Part shown: in pieces, positions 20,280-30,761 of the stretch
Position numbering within the stretch: position 1 is the first letter of the stretch
Layout: each line of letters begins with the position of its first letter
Assembly: GCA_021203465.1 (NCBI GenBank)
Contig: JAJQBC010000151.1
Span: 1 to 64,000, forward strand
Direction: 5' to 3'
From: Lachnospiraceae bacterium
GTDB lineage: Bacteria; Bacillota; Clostridia; Lachnospirales; Lachnospiraceae
DNA: 64,000 bases
Position numbers and translations under genes: made by a program
Notes under the pieces: generated by a model
The model's input: only the letters and a program-made list of their open reading frames with translations
Databases searched by the model: none
What the model was told of the DNA's origin: nothing

Positions 20280-21065
20280 ATGTGGTTACTGTTTTTTGTG
20301 GTAGTGCTGGTAATCTGCGCGCTGATGGTCTTCCTCCTGCTTGCGATCCGGCTTCTGACCGCGCAGGCGAAGGATCAGCTGAACCGCTATTTCCTGAAGA
20401 ATCTCGAGACCTATGACCGCCTCGCGCAGAATAAGAGCGAGACGATCGACGAGCTGCAGAGGCAGGCTGATGAGCTCGAGACGCGGATCGGGACTATGCA
20501 GGCGCATATGGATGCGATGGCTGAGATGGACAGGAGCCGCGCGTCCGCGCGTCCGGCGAGCGGCCCTGTGGCGGCCCCGATGGCTTCCGGAGCCTCCTAC
20601 CGTGACGCAGATTTCCTCAAGGACTACGCCTATGTGCGCCGGAACATGAAGCTGAACTGGAAGGAGCGCGTGCGGGAGTTGCTCGCGGAGCTGAAGGATC
20701 AGCCGGATCCGCAGCTTGCGCTTTACCGCGGGATGCTCGAAAAGCTTCCGCAGGAGCGGCTTTACGATATGCTGACGCTCTCGGACGGGGATCAGGAGGC
20801 GCTGCTTCAGGAGCTCTTTGATGAGCGTGAGCGCGAGGCCCTTGCAGAGTGGGCTGCGGAGCGGGGAGGCTTTGACCTGCTGGCGCTGCGCACTTTCCTT
20901 TCCGACTATGTGCGGGCGCACGAGGACCGTGTCTACATCCGCACGGGCAATCCGGAGGAGGTAGAGGGGCTTGAGAGTGAGCGCGTGCACGTGCTCTACG
21001 ATCCCGCCGTCCACGAGGGCGTGCGCGTCTCGTATAAGAATTTAGTGTATGATTTTGGACTGTAG
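20280..21065 (+). CDS. b-delta-like fusion stator subunit
   Basis: 261 aa occupying the b/delta position of an atp operon. Residues 2-24 are a single membrane helix. Residues about 30-85 are a charged coiled coil, as in subunit b. An Ala/Pro/Ser-rich linker (about 88-108) leads to a helical domain and a strand-rich end (YDPAVHEGVRVSYKNL) that resembles the C-terminus of delta/OSCP-type subunits, where a Gly-Gly-x-x-x strand closes the protein. I read it as a peripheral stalk fusing b and delta, a layout known from mycobacteria with a different arrangement. It ends in TAG immediately before the alpha gene, 9 bp away. Sequence similarity is weak, so the fusion is inferred from layout and topology. 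Confidence 0.7.
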   Translation: MWLLFFVVVLVICALMVFLLLAIRLLTAQAKDQLNRYFLKNLETYDRLAQNKSETIDELQRQADELETRIGTMQAHMDAMAEMDRSRASARPASGPVAAPMASGASYRDADFLKDYAYVRRNMKLNWKERVRELLAELKDQPDPQLALYRGMLEKLPQERLYDMLTLSDGDQEALLQELFDEREREALAEWAAERGGFDLLALRTFLSDYVRAHEDRVYIRTGNPEEVEGLESERVHVLYDPAVHEGVRVSYKNLVYDFGL

Positions 21066-21074
21066 GAGAAATAA

Positions 21075-22400
21075 ATGGCAAATTACGTAGAAGAACTGGT
21101 GGCAAATAAACTGAATGAGATCAAGTCGCGCACGAACGAGTACGAGGTCGGCCATGTCGTCTCGGTGCGCGAGTACATCCTCGAGGTCAGCGGTCTCGAG
21201 GGAGCGGCCTTCCACGAGCGCGTGCTCGTCGCGGGCCATTCGGAGGGCTATATCATCGGCATCCGGCGCAGCTCCGTGATGGTCGCGCTCATCAAGAGGC
21301 GCGGCGACGTCTATGTCGGCGACGAGGTAACCGCGACGGGCAGGGAGTTCTGCCTTGCCTACGACGAACAGGCCTTTGGCCACGTCGTCAACATGAACGG
21401 TGAGGATGTGCTGACGGGCAAGATGTTCGAGCACACCGAGGAGATGCGCATCGAGAACCCGACGACGCCGATCATGGACCGCACGAGCGTGAACCGTCCG
21501 CTGGAGACCGGCCTCTCCGGCATCGACCTCATCTACCCGATCGGCCGCGGCCAGCGCCAGCTGATCATCGGCGATAAGAAGACGGGCAAGACGCAGATCG
21601 CGCTTGACGCCATCCTCAACCAGAAGGACAAGGATGTGCTCTGCATCTACATCGCGATCGGCAAGATGAAGAAGAATGTCAAGGAGGTCTACTCTGAGCT
21701 GCAGAGAAAGGGCGCGATGAAGTACACGCTGATTCTGGCGGCGCTGAACGACGACCTGCCGCCGGTGCTCTCGCTGACCCCCTATGCGGGCCTGGCGATC
21801 GCCGAGAAATATATGCTGCAGGGTCGCGACGTGCTGGTCGTGATCGACGACCTCTCACGCCATGCGGACTGCTACCGCGAGATCAGCCTTCTGACCGGCA
21901 AGGTACCGGGCCGTGACGCCTACCCGCCGGACATTTTCTATACGCACTCGCGGCTGCTCGAGAAGGGCTGCCAGCACAAGTGCGGCGGTTCGATCACGAT
22001 CCTGCCGATCGTCGAGACGAGGGGCGGCGACATCACCGACTACATTTCGACGAACATTATCTCCATCACCGACGGGCAGATCGTGCTCTCGAAGAAGAGC
22101 TTCGACCGCGGTGAGAAGCCGGCCATCAACTACGGCCTCTCTGTATCCCGCCTCGGCGGCGCAGTGCAGACCGGTCCGATGAAGAAGCTGGGCGCGCGTG
22201 TGCGCCGGGAGCTTTTGAGCTACCTCGAGACGCGCGAAGTCTATGAGCTGGCGAATGTGGATGAGATGGGCAAGGAGCTGCAGGACCGCTTAAAGCGTGG
22301 CGCGAAGCTCTTAAAGGGCCTGGGGCAGTACAAGTACAGCCCGCTTTCGCAGGAAGAGATTATTAAGAAATTCGAAGACATTTACGGGGAAGAAGCATGA
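21075..22400 (+). CDS. atpA: F1-like ATPase alpha subunit (divergent paralogue)
   Basis: 441 aa, clearly an alpha-type F1 subunit: Walker A GDKKTGKT at 166-173, the PGRDAYPPD loop, SITILPIVET, and the arginine-finger segment SVSRLGG with R359. The N-terminal helix that binds delta is present but short. The C-terminal helical domain is clipped compared with the usual 500-515 aa. In normal synthases alpha is regulatory and supplies the arginine finger to the catalytic beta site. It sits between the b-delta fusion and gamma and overlaps gamma by 4 nt (ATGA). The order alpha-gamma-beta is that of ordinary atp operons. The surroundings (giant surface proteins, no a subunit) show this is not the housekeeping copy. 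Confidence 0.95.
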   Translation: MANYVEELVANKLNEIKSRTNEYEVGHVVSVREYILEVSGLEGAAFHERVLVAGHSEGYIIGIRRSSVMVALIKRRGDVYVGDEVTATGREFCLAYDEQAFGHVVNMNGEDVLTGKMFEHTEEMRIENPTTPIMDRTSVNRPLETGLSGIDLIYPIGRGQRQLIIGDKKTGKTQIALDAILNQKDKDVLCIYIAIGKMKKNVKEVYSELQRKGAMKYTLILAALNDDLPPVLSLTPYAGLAIAEKYMLQGRDVLVVIDDLSRHADCYREISLLTGKVPGRDAYPPDIFYTHSRLLEKGCQHKCGGSITILPIVETRGGDITDYISTNIISITDGQIVLSKKSFDRGEKPAINYGLSVSRLGGAVQTGPMKKLGARVRRELLSYLETREVYELANVDEMGKELQDRLKRGAKLLKGLGQYKYSPLSQEEIIKKFEDIYGEEA

Positions 22401-23173
22401 AGGTAAAAAATGTCGTCAAGGTCATGAATTTCCACGCGCTGATCCGCGTGGACGCGGCCAAGAGAAAGGCGAAACGCTATCAGCTGATGGAGCGCGAGGT
22501 CATGTCCATGCTCGACCAGATCATGAACAACCGCAACCTCATGCTCGACAAGAACATCCTCACGCCGAACCCGGACAAGCCGACGCTGACGGTCTATCTG
22601 GGCTCGGATTACGGCTTCTGCAGCAATTACAACTCCCTCGTGAACGGGGAGATCGACCACAACCCGGGCGGCGACAAGATTCTGATCGGCAAGAAGCTGC
22701 GGCATAACGCGCAGGGCGTGCTGCTGCGCATGGATCAGGACGAGATGGAGAGCCGCGAGCGCGAGATCGAGGAAATCTTAAAGACGAGTATCTTAAGAAG
22801 GCAGCACAGTGCCATCGACGTCGTCTTCGTCCGCTACGTCAACGCGGCGGAGTGCGTGAAGGATAAGCACCGCATCTATCCGATCGAGATTCCGAAGGAC
22901 TCCGCCCCGGAGGATTACCGGGACGACTTCATGATTGAGGGAGAAATCGAGTCCCTTTTGATGAACCTGCTGGCGACCTACCTCATCTATGAGATCCAGA
23001 TCATCCGCACCTCGGGCTACGCCTCGGAGAACATCCTGCGGCAGAACACGACGAGCGAATCCTTAAAGAAGATCGAGGAGATCGAGGAGGAGCAGCGGAT
23101 GGAGGAGCGGCGCGAGAAGCGGACCAAAGAATTCTCGAAAGTAATCGAAAATTATCAGAAAAAGGCGTATTGA
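22397..23173 (+). CDS. atpG: F1-like ATPase gamma subunit
   Basis: 258 aa, the central-shaft subunit. The conserved landmark GFCSNYNS (GLCGGYN in standard gamma) is present near residue 72. The N-terminal and C-terminal helices that form the coiled-coil shaft are recognisable, the last 45 residues being a highly charged helix rich in Glu, Arg and Lys. It is about 30 residues shorter than usual. Translationally coupled to alpha through ATGA and followed by beta after 12 nt. A retained gamma shaft argues that the complex still rotates. Confidence 0.92.
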   Translation: MKVKNVVKVMNFHALIRVDAAKRKAKRYQLMEREVMSMLDQIMNNRNLMLDKNILTPNPDKPTLTVYLGSDYGFCSNYNSLVNGEIDHNPGGDKILIGKKLRHNAQGVLLRMDQDEMESREREIEEILKTSILRRQHSAIDVVFVRYVNAAECVKDKHRIYPIEIPKDSAPEDYRDDFMIEGEIESLLMNLLATYLIYEIQIIRTSGYASENILRQNTTSESLKKIEEIEEEQRMEERREKRTKEFSKVIENYQKKAY

Positions 23174-24595
<1,422 letters not shown>

Positions 24596-24601
24596 AGAGG
24601 G

Positions 24602-24937
24602 ATGGCGAATACGACGGAGAACCCGCGGGAGAACCGCGGAAAGATGACGGCGCGGGTGGTCGGCCTCGACTCCGGTATGCAGGAGTATACGGGGGTCAGC
24701 ATCATCCGCATCAAAAGCCGTTACTACAACCTCCTGATCATGGAGGACTATATGCCGAGCATCGGCGAGATCGAGGGCGAGGTCACGATCGTGTCCGACA
24801 CGGAGTCGGTGAAGCTTGAAAACATCCGCGCCTTCTACCTGCACAAGAAAAATGTGTTCCGCATCATGATCCGGGACCAAAAAGAGGAAGCAACGCAAAA
24901 AGAAGGAACCCAAAAAGAGGAAGCAAATGTACCGTAG
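24602..24937 (+). CDS. Epsilon-like subunit
   Basis: 111-aa protein in the atpC position directly after beta. The central 70 residues have the strand pattern of the epsilon N-terminal beta-sandwich, including an IGEIEGEV segment where normal epsilon has a G-x-x-P-G turn. The usual two-helix inhibitory C-terminus is missing; instead there is a short Lys/Glu/Gln-rich tail. It could bind the gamma/c-ring interface without inhibiting ATP hydrolysis, which would suit a dedicated ATPase motor. Assignment depends on gene order plus fold pattern. Overlaps the next gene by 11 nt. Confidence 0.6.
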   Translation: MANTTENPRENRGKMTARVVGLDSGMQEYTGVSIIRIKSRYYNLLIMEDYMPSIGEIEGEVTIVSDTESVKLENIRAFYLHKKNVFRIMIRDQKEEATQKEGTQKEEANVP

Positions 24938-25724
24938 ATTTCTGTACTACATCCTGCAATTTGAATATCTGGCGCTCTTCACGGCGGTGAGCCTGATCAT
25001 CGTGACGGCGGTGCTGCTCGTGCAGATGAGGGGCTTCCAGTGGTCGAGCCGGCGGCGGCTGATGATCATCACGCTGTTTTTCAACATGCCGCCGCGCTAT
25101 ATGGTTTACCTCGCGGCGAACTATATCCAGCTGATGTTCGTGCTCTCGCAGCTTGTGACCCTGCAGGATATCGAGCTGGCGCACCTGGTATTTCTGGTGC
25201 TGCTCGGGCTCATACAGGCGCTCGCGATCATGGATCCGGCGGAGAGCGTCCGCTCTTTCCTGGGCAGCGTGCTGCTCTACGCGGCTTTCCTGATTGTGGA
25301 CCTTCTGAAGACCTACATTTTTGATCTGCGCTTTGACTGGCGGATCGCCTTTGTCTGCTTCCTGCTCTGCGCGTTTCTGGTGCTGTATTCGGTGTATTTC
25401 TTCATCAACAGCCTGAAATGCCTGGCCTCGCGGCACCTGCGGGTCGCCTCGGCTCCGCCGCGTGTGCGGAAGGAGAGGAAACCACGGCGCGTTCACCGGA
25501 CCCCGGTCGAGGAGGCCGGCGTGATCGATCTGGACATTGTGGAGCTGGACGCGCTGGATGATATACCGGAGACAACGGAAGTGCTGAAAGCGGCGGAAAC
25601 AGGCGCAGCAGAAGCGCCGGAAGTGCAGGCGGCGCCGGAGGCGGATATGCCGGAAACGGCTGAACAGGAAATAGAGGAAGTGGAGCCGCTGAAAGCAGAG
25701 AAAGCGGACACCACGGAGGAGTGA
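24927..25724 (+). CDS. Five-helix membrane protein in place of the a subunit
   Basis: 265 aa, no recognised family. About five membrane helices (roughly 8-33, 46-72, 83-101, 110-129, 137-161) are followed by a basic stretch (RVRKERKPRRVHR) and a long Glu/Ala/Pro-rich acidic tail (about 195-265). Positive residues place the C-terminus inside and the N-terminus outside, the same topology as subunit a of F-type ATPases. The conserved a-subunit helix with its essential arginine motif is not visible. Given its position after epsilon and the absence of atpB in the cluster, it may be the membrane stator of this machine or an adaptor to the surface proteins. Coupled to the epsilon-like gene by overlap. 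Confidence 0.75.
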   Translation: MYRRFLYYILQFEYLALFTAVSLIIVTAVLLVQMRGFQWSSRRRLMIITLFFNMPPRYMVYLAANYIQLMFVLSQLVTLQDIELAHLVFLVLLGLIQALAIMDPAESVRSFLGSVLLYAAFLIVDLLKTYIFDLRFDWRIAFVCFLLCAFLVLYSVYFFINSLKCLASRHLRVASAPPRVRKERKPRRVHRTPVEEAGVIDLDIVELDALDDIPETTEVLKAAETGAAEAPEVQAAPEADMPETAEQEIEEVEPLKAEKADTTEE

Positions 25725-25725
25725 C

Positions 25726-26472
25726 ATGAAAAAACCGAGCATCGATTTTACGGAACTGAAAAAGAGACGGCGGGAGATCATCGTCCCGCTCGCGCTGATG
25801 GCGGGGCTGCTGGTCGCGATCTTTATCGTCGTGCAGTTTCTGGGCAGGGCGGAGCGCGTGACGATCGACGAGACGCTCTACCAGTATATCTTCGAGACCG
25901 CCGATGTCTATTCGGACGGCGTGACGATGAAGAAGGACGAGGATTCGGTGCTCATAGACTATGGCCATCAGACGGTGACCTCGAGCGGTTATCCGCTCTA
26001 CTTCCAGGGGCAGGATAAGCTCATCCTGACGGAGAGCTTCCTCTACCTGCAGCGGGACGGCAATACCGGCGGCAAGGTCTCCTATTTTACGGAGATCACG
26101 GCTCTGGGGAATGAGACATTCCAGCTGGACGACGGCGCGAACACCACGCTGAAGGGCGGCATGCTGCACAACGGCGGGGACGTCTTTATCTTCCTCGAGC
26201 CCGCCACAGTGGAATACAATGGCAAGACAAAGGAAATCGCGGAGTTTTCCTACGTCGTCTGTTTTCAGGGGCAGAGCATCCTGATCTGGTCCTACGGCGA
26301 TGAGGAGGCGGTTCTCGAGGATCTCGACGGCTCGGGGGCATCCGTGATGATGGAAAACGGAATCGAAGTCGATGTTGCGAACGACGTTTACTATAGAGCG
26401 AACGGGACGAAGTATCTGCTCTTCACAGACCCGGATATCTTCGACCCGGTGAGCACGGCACAGGAGGAGTGA
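25726..26472 (+). CDS. Single-pass protein carrying only the shared membrane-proximal domain
   Basis: 248 aa. A basic cytoplasmic N-terminus (KKRRR), one membrane helix (about 18-40), and a beta-rich ectodomain of about 200 residues. The ectodomain follows the same order of segments as the membrane-proximal domain of the giant surface proteins, with a short block (PLYFQGQDKLILTESFLYL) comparable to PVWSNGGQSLYFLDD in the next gene and ending in a strand with D-x-A-x-x-x-Y-Y. It therefore looks like the anchor module without stalk and repeats, perhaps a core subunit of an extracellular ring. GGAGG site overlaps the end of the 5-TM gene. Function unknown. Confidence 0.75.
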   Translation: MKKPSIDFTELKKRRREIIVPLALMAGLLVAIFIVVQFLGRAERVTIDETLYQYIFETADVYSDGVTMKKDEDSVLIDYGHQTVTSSGYPLYFQGQDKLILTESFLYLQRDGNTGGKVSYFTEITALGNETFQLDDGANTTLKGGMLHNGGDVFIFLEPATVEYNGKTKEIAEFSYVVCFQGQSILIWSYGDEEAVLEDLDGSGASVMMENGIEVDVANDVYYRANGTKYLLFTDPDIFDPVSTAQEE

Positions 26473-26474
26473 AT

Positions 26475-29400
26475 ATGGGAAAGATAAGGCCTGAAAAAGA
26501 AAAGAAAGAGAGAAAGAAGAAAGCGGTGGCAGCGACGGCGACGGCGACGCGCTTTTCTTTCAAAACCGTGGCGGACCTGCGGCTTCTCCTTGCCGTGGCG
26601 CTCGTGGTGCTGGCGGCGATGGGCATCTTCGCCTGGGCCTTCCGCCAGATTCACATCGGCTATGTCGAGGAGGACGGCTGGGTGGTCAGCTCCTCCGAGG
26701 TCTACAACAGCCTGAATTCCGGCGCGGAGGAGGGGACGAAGATCCTGCTCACCTCTGTGAAGAGCAACGACGAGGTCATCTCACGCGCGGGCAGCTACTA
26801 CGTCGGCGCGGACATGACCGAGTATGAGTCGGCCTATCCCGTCTGGTCGAACGGCGGGCAGAGCCTCTACTTCCTCGACGACAGCGCCTCGCTCGTCACC
26901 GAGGAGTTTGAGCTGCTCTCGACCTGGGGCGGCATGTACGTGGCGGACGGCAGCTCCTTCAATGAACTGCACGAGCAGGTCGACGAAGAGACGATCTATC
27001 TCGTGAAACTGAAAAACGGACTTTACCAGAACGCGCTCGCGATCCGCTTTGCCTCCTCGAATTATGAGCAGACGATGCAGATCTATTCGGCCGCGTCTTT
27101 TTCAGATTCTTATGTGCGCTGGTTCTCGCAGAGCAGCGGCGAGCTGAGCTACCATGAGATCAGCGACCCTTCCGACCTGACGGTCTATATCGGCGATGCG
27201 AGCTACAGCTACGCGGAGTTCCTCGAGCTGCTGCGGGGCGCGGGCAAGACTCAGACGGCCTCCGACGACGAGCAGGCGACCGGCTCGATCACCGGTCCGG
27301 ACGCGGAGGAAGCCGAGCAGGAGACGATCACCGGCACCGACACGGGTGAGACCGTGAAGACAAAGAACCAGAAGGGCGACAGCGGCGACAAGGGCACGGC
27401 GGACAAGGAGAGCTCCGTGACAGCGGACGCCACAGAAGGCACGGCGGAAGGCGCATCCGGCGCGGCAGCCGCGTCCTCCTCCTCCGGCGGCAGCACCTCC
27501 GGCAGCGGTTCGGGCGGCGGCGAGGCGGAGAGCTCCGCGGAGGCTTCCGGCGCGCGCAGCAGCGCGGCAAGCACCTCGGGCGAGACCGCGGATGCGGACT
27601 GGCTGGCGCCGGACGTACAGCTCGTGATCACGCGCATCGGTGCTTACGATGTGGAGTTTGAGGTCTACATCACCGATGAGAGCGGCGTGCTGCGGAAGGC
27701 GACGATCAACGCGAACTGGACGGGCACGAACGGCGAGAGCAACGTCCGTAAATCTGTGCGCGAGGACGGTACTTACACCATCTCCAATCTCGAGACCGGC
27801 AAGACGGTCACGCTGACCGTGACCGCAAAGTACCGCAACAGCGCGGGCGACTACGTCGAGGATGTCTGTGCCACGCTGACCTTCACGACGCTCACGATCG
27901 CGGCGGGCACGAATACGCTCTATATCGACTATACGGCGGATCAGGAGACCCGCGACGAGACAGTGTATAACAAGGAAACCGGAGAATACGAGTATCCGGG
28001 TTACGACGAAATCTACGCGACCCAGATCGAGATTCAGGATCTGCGTGTCTACGAGGGCAGCGACGGGCAGATGGCGGAGGACGCGTCCACGATGGACTAT
28101 GTCCGCTACTTCTACGTGCGCGTCTATGCGCGCGACGGTAATACGGCGGGCGATACGCCGGTGCAGTCCTACCTCCTGAGTTCCTCCGAGCGCACGCGCG
28201 TGATGAGCGAGGGTATCGACTGGCTCTCCGACTCCCTCTCGGCGCTCTATACAAGCACGGATTACCGTTATGAGTTCGAGCTGCTCGACCGCTACGGCGA
28301 GTCGATGAAGGTCGGCTACGGCACGGTCAGCGACGATGGGACGGTCACGAAGAATACCAGCCGCTATGCCTCCAACGGGACGACTGCGCTCACGTATCAG
28401 GACGAGAGCTGTGACCGCAACGCCTACACCTGCGCGGCGGATCCGAGCGGGAAGCTGACGCTCGGCACCTCGACCTATGACAGCCAGACCATCGCGGTGA
28501 AATTTACGAACGCGGCTTCGGACAGCTCCTCCAGTCAGGATGAGGGCGGCGCTACGATCAGCGAGCTCTATCTCGTCGAGAATGAGACTGCTTACGGCCG
28601 CTTCATCCTCTGGAACACGGACGGCGACGACATCACGGGTGAGATCGGCACCGCGGAGCTCACCGACAGCACATATGCGCGCTACAGCCTGCTGGCGAAA
28701 GCCACGACGGAGCCCTATGTGAACAGCGAGGGCGAGACCGTCACGGATGACTACGAAGCCTATCCCGGTGTAACCGTGGACGGCGTGACCGAAAACAATG
28801 TCGGTACCTACGACAATGGGACGGAGTTCACCTGGACGAAGATGAAGATCCCGGCCTTCGCGGGCTCCACCTACACGATCAAGCTCTACGCCTCCTACGA
28901 CACGGGCAACCGCGAGGGCACGCAGTACGGACAGCTGCTCGCGACGCGCAGCAACGCCCGCACGGCTTCCCTGAGCACGCTCGGCAGCGTGAGCTTCACG
29001 CGGCAGAATCTGGACGCGGACGACGAGAGCGCGACCTTCAGTTACACCTCCAGCCTGCCCTCCACGAGCCTGCAGCCGCTGCTCTACAAGTATGAGTATG
29101 ATCTCACGGACGAAGACGACAATACGGTCTTTACGCTGCTCATCTCGAAGGACTACGAGGAGATCTCCTCCTCGCAGCAGGGCATCTGGCTGACAGCCGG
29201 AAGCTACTCGGTCGAGGCCGCAGACTGGACGCTGAATTACAGCTTCCCCTACACGCAGACGCTGGGCACGACGACGAGCTCGCATGTCGTGAGCAGCACG
29301 ATCAGCTACGCAGACGGTGTCTTCACGCGCACAGTGTATGTGGACGGCGAGGATCGAAGCTATACCTTTACCTACCCCGCCTCGGGAACGATTGACACGA

Positions 29401-30653
29401 CAAACGATGATGCGAACGAACTGATTCTGGCGCAGCTGATGGAGATCCTGGAGGAGCTGGATAGCTACAGTACCGTCGTCGACACGAGTCAGGAGTCGTC
29501 GACCACCGGCATCACCGACGGCACCGCCACGGTCTCCCTGAGCTTCAAGAAGATCACAGATGACAACGATTCGACCCGCGTGCTCTTCGACGCGGACGAG
29601 GATTACAGCTTCTCGCTCACGGCTTCGGAGCTCCTCGCGGCCTGCACGGACGTTCAGGCAGACACGGACACCGCGGCCTCGGAGAAGACCTGGGGCTACA
29701 CCTGGCTCTACGCGCTGAGCGCGGAGCGCGCGCAGCTCTCCCTCACGGTGGGGAACCTCGCGAGCTCCTCGACCTACACGGCCTCGGCCTGCGCCTATGC
29801 CTGGCAGACGGGCAACTATACCTATACGGACGATGAGAGCAGCGACGCCGAGCCGGCGCTCGTGGCGGTGACGACGACGGATGCGAGCCTCACGGTGATG
29901 ACCACGAAGGCGGAGCCGGAGGTCTACATGGACGTCTTCGCGACATCCTCGGAGATCACGCTCTACGGCTTCTATGTCTACGACCCCGACGAGGCGATCA
30001 TCGCGAAGCGCAGCGGCCTCGTGCCGACGGTGACGGTCAGCGTCTACCTCGTGGATGACTCTGGAAATGAGACTCTCGTGGCGCAGGAGACGGTGACGGA
30101 TATCGCGACGACGGAAGAGGAGACCGAGAGCTATGCGCAGGATCTCAGCTTCGGCGGCCTTGTCTCCGGCGCGACCTACTATATCAGGGTGACGGCTGAC
30201 GCCCTCGACCTGACGGCGGACGGAAGCAATACGCAGTACAACTATCTGATTGGCGAGGATGAGACGAATTCGAAGTACGTGAGCGCCGGTACCTGGGCGA
30301 CCACGCTCGGCGCGGACGCGGAGACCGGGCTCTTCCTCGAACGCGTGGAGGAGAGCGACCCCTATACCCTCGAGGGCCAGCTCATCGACTACACGACGGC
30401 GGACGCCCAGATCGCGGCGGGCACGGAGGGCGGCTGGGAGGTCGGCTATCTCACGACCAGCGGTACGCTGAGCGCGAGCACCAGCTACCGTACGACGCCC
30501 TATATCGATCTGCGCGCACGCGATGAGAACGGCAATGTGGATACCACCTATGAGCTGAGCGAGTCGGACATCTTCCTCGGGCGGAATATCTACTATATTA
30601 TCGCGCTTTATGATGAAAGCTACAACTATCTGGGCTACGCGCGCTCTCTCTGA
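26475..30653 (+). CDS. Colossal surface protein, N-terminal part up to an in-frame opal stop
   Basis: First segment of a reading frame open from 26,475 to 41,723 apart from two stops (about 5,080 codons). It starts with a Lys/Glu-rich cytoplasmic stretch, an N-terminal membrane helix (about residues 36-58), the family EEDGW segment and a membrane-proximal domain related to that of the 248-aa protein. A Ser/Gly/Ala/Glu low-complexity linker (about residues 255-375) replaces the collagen-like stalk, followed by Fn3-like domains. I chose ATG 26,475 rather than GTG 26,469 because AGGAGG lies 7 nt before it. It ends at TGA 30,651, after which the same frame continues with coding-like sequence. Inferred to be the largest filament or adhesin of the system. 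Confidence 0.85.
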   Translation: MGKIRPEKEKKERKKKAVAATATATRFSFKTVADLRLLLAVALVVLAAMGIFAWAFRQIHIGYVEEDGWVVSSSEVYNSLNSGAEEGTKILLTSVKSNDEVISRAGSYYVGADMTEYESAYPVWSNGGQSLYFLDDSASLVTEEFELLSTWGGMYVADGSSFNELHEQVDEETIYLVKLKNGLYQNALAIRFASSNYEQTMQIYSAASFSDSYVRWFSQSSGELSYHEISDPSDLTVYIGDASYSYAEFLELLRGAGKTQTASDDEQATGSITGPDAEEAEQETITGTDTGETVKTKNQKGDSGDKGTADKESSVTADATEGTAEGASGAAAASSSSGGSTSGSGSGGGEAESSAEASGARSSAASTSGETADADWLAPDVQLVITRIGAYDVEFEVYITDESGVLRKATINANWTGTNGESNVRKSVREDGTYTISNLETGKTVTLTVTAKYRNSAGDYVEDVCATLTFTTLTIAAGTNTLYIDYTADQETRDETVYNKETGEYEYPGYDEIYATQIEIQDLRVYEGSDGQMAEDASTMDYVRYFYVRVYARDGNTAGDTPVQSYLLSSSERTRVMSEGIDWLSDSLSALYTSTDYRYEFELLDRYGESMKVGYGTVSDDGTVTKNTSRYASNGTTALTYQDESCDRNAYTCAADPSGKLTLGTSTYDSQTIAVKFTNAASDSSSSQDEGGATISELYLVENETAYGRFILWNTDGDDITGEIGTAELTDSTYARYSLLAKATTEPYVNSEGETVTDDYEAYPGVTVDGVTENNVGTYDNGTEFTWTKMKIPAFAGSTYTIKLYASYDTGNREGTQYGQLLATRSNARTASLSTLGSVSFTRQNLDADDESATFSYTSSLPSTSLQPLLYKYEYDLTDEDDNTVFTLLISKDYEEISSSQQGIWLTAGSYSVEAADWTLNYSFPYTQTLGTTTSSHVVSSTISYADGVFTRTVYVDGEDRSYTFTYPASGTIDTTNDDANELILAQLMEILEELDSYSTVVDTSQESSTTGITDGTATVSLSFKKITDDNDSTRVLFDADEDYSFSLTASELLAACTDVQADTDTAASEKTWGYTWLYALSAERAQLSLTVGNLASSSTYTASACAYAWQTGNYTYTDDESSDAEPALVAVTTTDASLTVMTTKAEPEVYMDVFATSSEITLYGFYVYDPDEAIIAKRSGLVPTVTVSVYLVDDSGNETLVAQETVTDIATTEEETESYAQDLSFGGLVSGATYYIRVTADALDLTADGSNTQYNYLIGEDETNSKYVSAGTWATTLGADAETGLFLERVEESDPYTLEGQLIDYTTADAQIAAGTEGGWEVGYLTTSGTLSASTSYRTTPYIDLRARDENGNVDTTYELSESDIFLGRNIYYIIALYDESYNYLGYARSL
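30651..30653 (+). other. In-frame TGA interrupting the colossal gene
   Basis: The frame is open on both sides of this TGA, and the 108 nt between it and the GTG at 30,762 contain no other stop. One base change from TGG (Trp) or CGA (Arg) would remove it. Confidence 0.95.
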
Positions 30654-30761
30654 AGCAGCAGCACTAACAGCACCTCCTATACGACGCAGATCTTCCGCCT
30701 CTCGGGCGGACCGCTCATCAGTGGCTCGTCCTTCGAGCTCTCCAAGGTCGTCTACGCCCGC

